Below are positions 59,997-64,000 of a DNA stretch of 64,000 nucleotides, one piece after another (position 1 is the stretch's first letter; each line of letters starts with the position of its first letter). Made by a program: the position numbers and the translations under genes. The stretch is from Malaya genurostris (taxonomy: Eukaryota; Arthropoda; Insecta; Diptera; Culicidae). The notes below the pieces were generated by a model. That model searched no databases and was not told where the DNA came from. It was given only the letters and a program-made list of their open reading frames with translations. Location: the NCBI RefSeq assembly GCF_030247185.1, contig NC_080570.1, positions 120,370,689 through 120,434,688 on the forward strand, read 5' to 3'.

Positions 59997-60255
59997 ATCT
60001 CGGTTAATTTTGCATTAGGGCGTATAAGCAAGTGACAGTTTCTCTTTAATCACTTTATCTTTCGATTATTGTGATGTGATTAAACAGATTTTCTTTAATA
60101 TCACTATTCTGTTTGAAAGTCGAAAGTTTCAGGTATCATTTCATGCAAAGAGTTGAGTGATAAACGTGGAAACCGCTTGGTAATTAATAGAAGAGAAAGT
60201 AAACAAAGAGAAACTGTCACTTGCTTATACGCCCTTCTGAAAAATTAACCGAGAA
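59997..60255. mobile_element. MITE, 259 bp, with about 50-bp inverted repeats
   Basis: Left 'tctcggttaattttgcatta' then 'gggcgtataagcaagtgaca' then 'gtttctcttt'; the right end is the inverse, with differences only near 'gcatt/tcaga'. It lies 40 bp after the preceding element and 190 bp from the membrane-protein exon. Non-coding. Confidence 0.8.
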
Positions 60256-60443
60256 ATGGAAGGCATAAGGGAATATTTTTCCCTTACACTGTAGGAAATG
60301 AACGTAAAATAGAAACATGATTTAAGTTTTGAATGCAAGTTTTGACTGATTTACACACAAATTCAAACGTAGGGTCCTTCAAAGTCTATCATCATCAAAT
60401 AACGTCATTTTCCAACACCAGCAAATAAGCTAAGGACACTTAC

Positions 60444-60553
60444 CTGGAGCAAAGCTTCAGCGCCGAATAGTACACGGAGAATACACTGACGAGAAAGTGC
60501 AATGCCAGCGTGACTAGCAGTCCGGAACCGGCGGTTACCGCGTACCAAATGGA
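60444..60553 (-). CDS. Four-pass membrane protein, second coding exon (TM4)
   Basis: After the acceptor TTTTCGGCCACAG the exon reads SIWYAVTAGSGLLVTLALHF then LVSVFSVYYSALKLCSR, the fourth hydrophobic helix (about residues 316-345). A GTAAGT donor follows, with two spare bases. The 61-bp intron before it (60554-60614) has a GTGAGT donor. Confidence 0.85.
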
Positions 60554-60614
60554 CTGTGGCCGAAAACGGAAAACAATTAGTTCGGTGTGATAAACATTCG
60601 ACAGATCCACTCAC

Positions 60615-61553
60615 CTCGTCTTGCTGAGCCATGTTTGCATCCCGCACGGCACCGATTCCGGTCAGAGCCAGGCCGAGTGTGCTGGACGCGACGCAGATAA
60701 GGTTCACCGCCAGGAATCCCGTCTTGGCCATTTTGACGTTCATCAGTCCGAGGGAGCCGGCAATTCCGGCAATGGCACCACACCACAAACCTGTCCCGGC
60801 TAGCGACAAGGACGCATTCCGTGCCAGCACCAAACCGCCGAGGGCGGCCAAGGCGACGGCAAATAACAGCTGCATGACACCGAGAACCACCGTCGATGGG
60901 AGGTTATTTTTCTTTGAACTTGGAGAGCCCGGTGGAAACAGGAAACTGACTAACGAGGAATTGCCACCGTTGGGAGAATAATGGTCTGGTCCTGCTAATT
61001 TGTGATTTGTGGTAGCTGCGGCGGCGGAGGCGGCAGCAGCTGCAGCTGCAGCTGCCGCTTTCTTCTTCTGTTTCGCTGTCATCTTTTTGTCGACTTTCTT
61101 GATATCTTTTTTATTGCACTTACTGCCATCTTTACAATCTACTTTGGTATCCCTACTACTACTGTCGCTAGTAACCCGCATCATACCGCCGCTACCGTCG
61201 GTCAGCAAAGTTTTGCTACCATCGGAAGTCGATGGCATCGCTGTGCCGCCGTTCAGTTTGTCGAAACATCCACTACCGTCGGTTGTAGGGGTGCGAGGTA
61301 TCGCTGGCGAGGCATAAAAATGTCCCGTGTCTGGATAACCGTCATGTTTCGAAATGATCGAAATCTGTGAATCCGTTAGGCTGTTTTTCGCGTGACTCGA
61401 ATTGATATTTTCGAACACGGCTCGGGTCGAGGACAGCAGCTCCTGCTGTTTATCCCCATCCATCGTGTCGCCGCCATCGAGCCGATCGATGAGTGACACG
61501 CTCGAGTTCAACTCCTCGATTTCTTTCCGTATCTCGAGCTCTAATTGATCCAT
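60615..61553 (-). CDS. Four-pass membrane protein, first coding exon
   Basis: Encodes residues 1-313 from MDQLELEIRKEIEELNSSVS, a likely short amphipathic or coiled segment. A Ser/Thr/Asp-rich cytoplasmic stretch follows, then a Lys-rich run leading into polyalanine (about 166-180). Three hydrophobic helices come next: about 222-244 (VVLGVMQLLFAVALAALGGL), 252-271 (GLWCGAIAGIAGSLGL) and 276-303 (GFLAVNLICVASSTLGLALT). With the fourth helix in the next exon and very short loops, the topology resembles CD20/tetraspan-like proteins with both tails cytoplasmic. I do not recognise the gene. The ATG is the first in frame after the 5' UTR acceptor at 61637. Confidence 0.85.
61010..61062 (-). repeat. 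Polyalanine-coding GCN repeat
   Basis: Imperfect GCN run encoding ten alanines, Ser and four more alanines directly after KQKKK. Mixed codons (GCG, GCC, GCA, GCT) suggest it is not a freshly expanded pure microsatellite. Confidence 0.85.
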
Positions 61554-62600
61554 CCTGACAGGATTGGATGAGCTTGGGTGATCACAGAGGAAGTGGGAAA
61601 CGGGACTGCTATCGTACGATCATAGAGCCGGCAGGTGCTGAAATGAAATTAGAATAAACAAACAAACAAAAGATCAGTGATCGATCGATACTTATGCAAT
61701 CGTATAGAATAGAGCCACGCCCGGTCATGACCCTTCTAAGCCAATCCCTGCTGTCAATGCCCCTCCGATTGGAAAATAATTGCCGTTTTTTGATACAGCC
61801 CCATATGCTCTTGTTAAGAGCTCAAACGAAGAGTTTTCCGACACAAAAAGTTAAAAACCAACGAAAAACAAAATAATAGGAAAACAACAGTTGAGTACAA
61901 TAATCCCCGGCGAGCGACGCTTCGATCCACACCCATGCTTTCGCGTAGCAAAGCCACCACCATCAGCATATCGGCAGAGGCGAGGCGGAACCAAAACCAC
62001 CAACTGGTGCACGGCACACGTCAATTTGCACTCCGAGCCAACGGTTGCTTAGAGATTGGTTGGCTAGCAACCAGCGAGCTAGAGGCGGCAGTTCCACGTT
62101 GCCAAGAAACAATGGAGCTAAGCGTAGCAAAAACAATGAATAGATCGATTCCCGATAGAGGATCGTTTCTTTCCGCACACCAGATGATGGATGGATGGAT
62201 GGATGATGGCTTTCCGAGCCGCCGCGTAAACGCGTAAAAGCAGCCGAGAGTGGGGCGCTGCAATTAGTGCGGGACTGGAATTTTCCTGCATTTGGCAAAT
62301 TAGCACGCTACCGTTCAAAATACCCATACGATACGTTCCGTTGTTTGTTTTTCCGGTGGGGTTGTTCGTTTTGGTTCAATGGAGGTCACCGCCGCCGATC
62401 AAGAATCGAGAAGAAACGGATGCTGAGCCGGCCATAATGAAGATGGCCCACGAGTCCATCACGATAATCGGTGCTAATTGTCGTGGATGCCGCAGTTTGA
62501 GTTAGTTCTTTTATTTTGTTGTGCGGTAGTATCTTAAGTTTCGGAGCAGCTCGGTTGGAAGCACAAGGTCATTCTTACAGTAAATAAAATTTTAGTAATC
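61554..62600 (-). promoter_or_regulatory. 5' UTR and probable upstream region of the membrane-protein gene
   Basis: Minus-strand acceptor TTTCATTTCAG ends at 61638, so the coding exon's 5' UTR begins at 61637 and at least one untranslated exon lies further up. The GC-richer block 61900-62600 with a short (GGAT)n at 62185-62207 has frames on both strands without domains and may hold the first exon and promoter. The exact start site cannot be placed. Confidence 0.4.
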
Positions 62601-62984
62601 GATTTCGCAATTAATAATAATGTACCGTTTGGACTATTGAGCAATGGCCAAATTAAAAAAAACCGGTTCCGATTTTTTTATTCATTCAAATGAGGAAATT
62701 TTTCTCGGGCTCTTTTTCGAATTGGCTGAAGTCTTATCTAATTGGTCATACACACTTTGATGAAAAATTAGCATTAAAGCTCCGTCCGTTGAAAATTTAC
62801 CGCCTATCACCAAAAACATAACGCTCCCTCGATAAAGATAAAAATAACTTACTCACGCAACACTGTTCAAGTTGCTACGAACTAGTTACCAAGGAGCTCC
62901 AGAATAAATAAACAAACAATTTAACATTGATAACTTTAGATGAACTGCCTGAAAAAACGGAAGCAACTGCACATTTTCTAGATT

Positions 62985-64000
62985 CTAGAGGCTATACAAT
63001 CACTGTGAAAATCGACTTTTGAACCATACATATACCTTTAGACTCAGATCTACGAGCTGAGCAAATTTCTGAGTGTATATATGTATGTGACAAATAATGG
63101 CACTCGATTTTCTCAGAGATGGCTGTACCGATTTTCACAAAATTTCAGATTTAAATGAAAGGTCTTATGGTCCCATAGTGCGCTATTAAATTTTATATTA
63201 TCCTACTTTCGGTTCCGGAATTACAAGACAATATGTGCAAATCTATGAGAAAATACGTCCTCAATTTTCCCGTAAATTTCTTAACCGATTTTTACAAATT
63301 AAGATGCAAATAAAAGGTTTTGAAATTATTTAAAAAGTCCCCGAAAAGTTGATCAGGATCCGACTTTTGGTTCCGGTATTACAGCGCGATAAGTGAAAAA
63401 TTTTCTATTTCATGATTATTTTTTTCAAACGTGATGGGGAAATGAGGTGGAAATTTTCATAAAATTTACTGGTAAATTCATCTAATTGGCAAACCTTATT
63501 ACTTATTTTTATTTTTACGTTTCGTCTTTGACTCATCAGTGCAGAGCAGTTCAAATTGATGAGTGATGAGTCAAAGACGAAACGTAAAAATAATGAAAAC
63601 GGTTATGTGCCCTAGCACAAAATTTGGCTAACCCCTAAATGACCAAACCTTATTAGTTAGGGGATATATGAATCTACTTTAAATAAGAATAGTAAAGAAA
63701 AGCCCCAAAACCGGAACTCACTTCGATTTCTCAGCAACGGTTAAACCAATTTTCACAAATCATGATTATTTAAATTAAAGCTCTCAGTGTCTTAAGAAAT
63801 ACTGTGCAATTTCACCCGAATCTAACTTCCGGTTCCGAAATTATAGGGCAATGAGTATTAAAACTTTCAAACTGTCGTACAAAATGATGCGGTAATCAAT
63901 CGGTGCGCATCGGTATGTGCAGGTACGGAAGAAGAAAACGCCACCGCCTAGCACAAAGCGTGCTCTGTTCGATAGCATAACGTGCAGGGTCTCCACATTT
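62985..64000 (+). repeat. Diverged copy of the TGCCTTTCTCAT-element family, runs off window
   Basis: Starts with 'aggctatacaatcactgtga' and 'aatcgacttt', then 'cagatctacgagctgagcaa', matching positions 40-110 of the copies at 5416 and 47587. Internal units with 'ctcagagatggctgtaccga' and 'cttccggttccg' follow. The terminal TGCC motif is lost. Confidence 0.65.
63509..63593. repeat. Perfect 30-bp inverted repeat
   Basis: Arms 63509-63538 and 63564-63593 ('ttatttttacgtttcgtctt' then 'tgactcatca' and its complement) are perfect inverted copies around a 25-bp spacer. It is embedded in the diverged repeat copy and is probably a separate small insertion. Confidence 0.9.

Larger units (their letters stand above)
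43727..60443 (-). other. 16.7-kb intron of the membrane-protein gene, holding a nested gene
   Basis: Donor GTAAGT at 60438-60443 after CTTTGCTCCAG, and acceptor at 43727-43728. The donor side has two spare bases and the acceptor side supplies one. The intron contains the PPM1H-like gene on the opposite strand, a 329-bp tandem array, mariner relics and several other transposons. Confidence 0.75.

Overview
This window reads as nuclear DNA from a mosquito, most likely a culicine. The evidence is spliced protein genes with short GT-AG introns of 60-190 bp, very large transposon-filled introns, AT-rich spacer, and a near full-length Tc1-type transposase with the DD37E catalytic spacing described as ITmD37E in mosquitoes. 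Several mariner relics and many inverted-repeat (MITE-like) elements are also present. Nothing prokaryotic, plasmid-like or viral was seen.

Four protein genes are supported. (1) An adenylate cyclase of the type 9 / Ac13E group lies on the minus strand: exons at 635-1798 and 1865-2145, plus a predicted three-codon first coding exon at 18487-18495. Its 3' exons lie beyond the left edge. (2) CLUAP1/IFT38, an intraflagellar-transport gene, lies on the plus strand: a 22-nt coding exon at 34441-34462, then a 6.9-kb intron, then 41369-42535 and 42599-42720. (3) An unrecognised four-pass membrane protein of 597 aa lies on the minus strand, exons 60615-61553, 60444-60553, 43462-43726 and 42916-43395, with all splice phases matching across a 16.7-kb intron. 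(4) A PPM1H/J/M-type PP2C phosphatase of 606 aa lies on the plus strand at 52439-54449, nested antisense in that 16.7-kb intron. CLUAP1 and the membrane-protein gene end tail to tail, with 195 bp between stop codons. The adenylate cyclase and CLUAP1 point away from each other across about 16 kb of repeats.

Most of the rest is mobile or repetitive DNA. It includes an ITmD37E transposase with one in-frame stop (14461-15501), a 1,017-bp mariner with both inverted repeats (7491-8507), and two other mariner relics (16550-17275, 56298-57010). There are remnants of a further DDE transposase family (8620-8943, 28140-28570, 36130-36741), a TIR family beginning GTCGTGAATACG in four places, several MITEs, a large foldback element, a tRNA-like SINE fragment, and minisatellites.

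The most striking structure is a nine-copy array of an almost identical 329-bp unit (about 47816-50890). It sits inside a dispersed element whose older copy at 5416-7090 carries diverged versions of the same unit. I found no convincing undescribed enzymatic or defence system. The points most worth checking are the 329-bp array, the intronic hairpins, the nested phosphatase and the unidentified four-pass protein.
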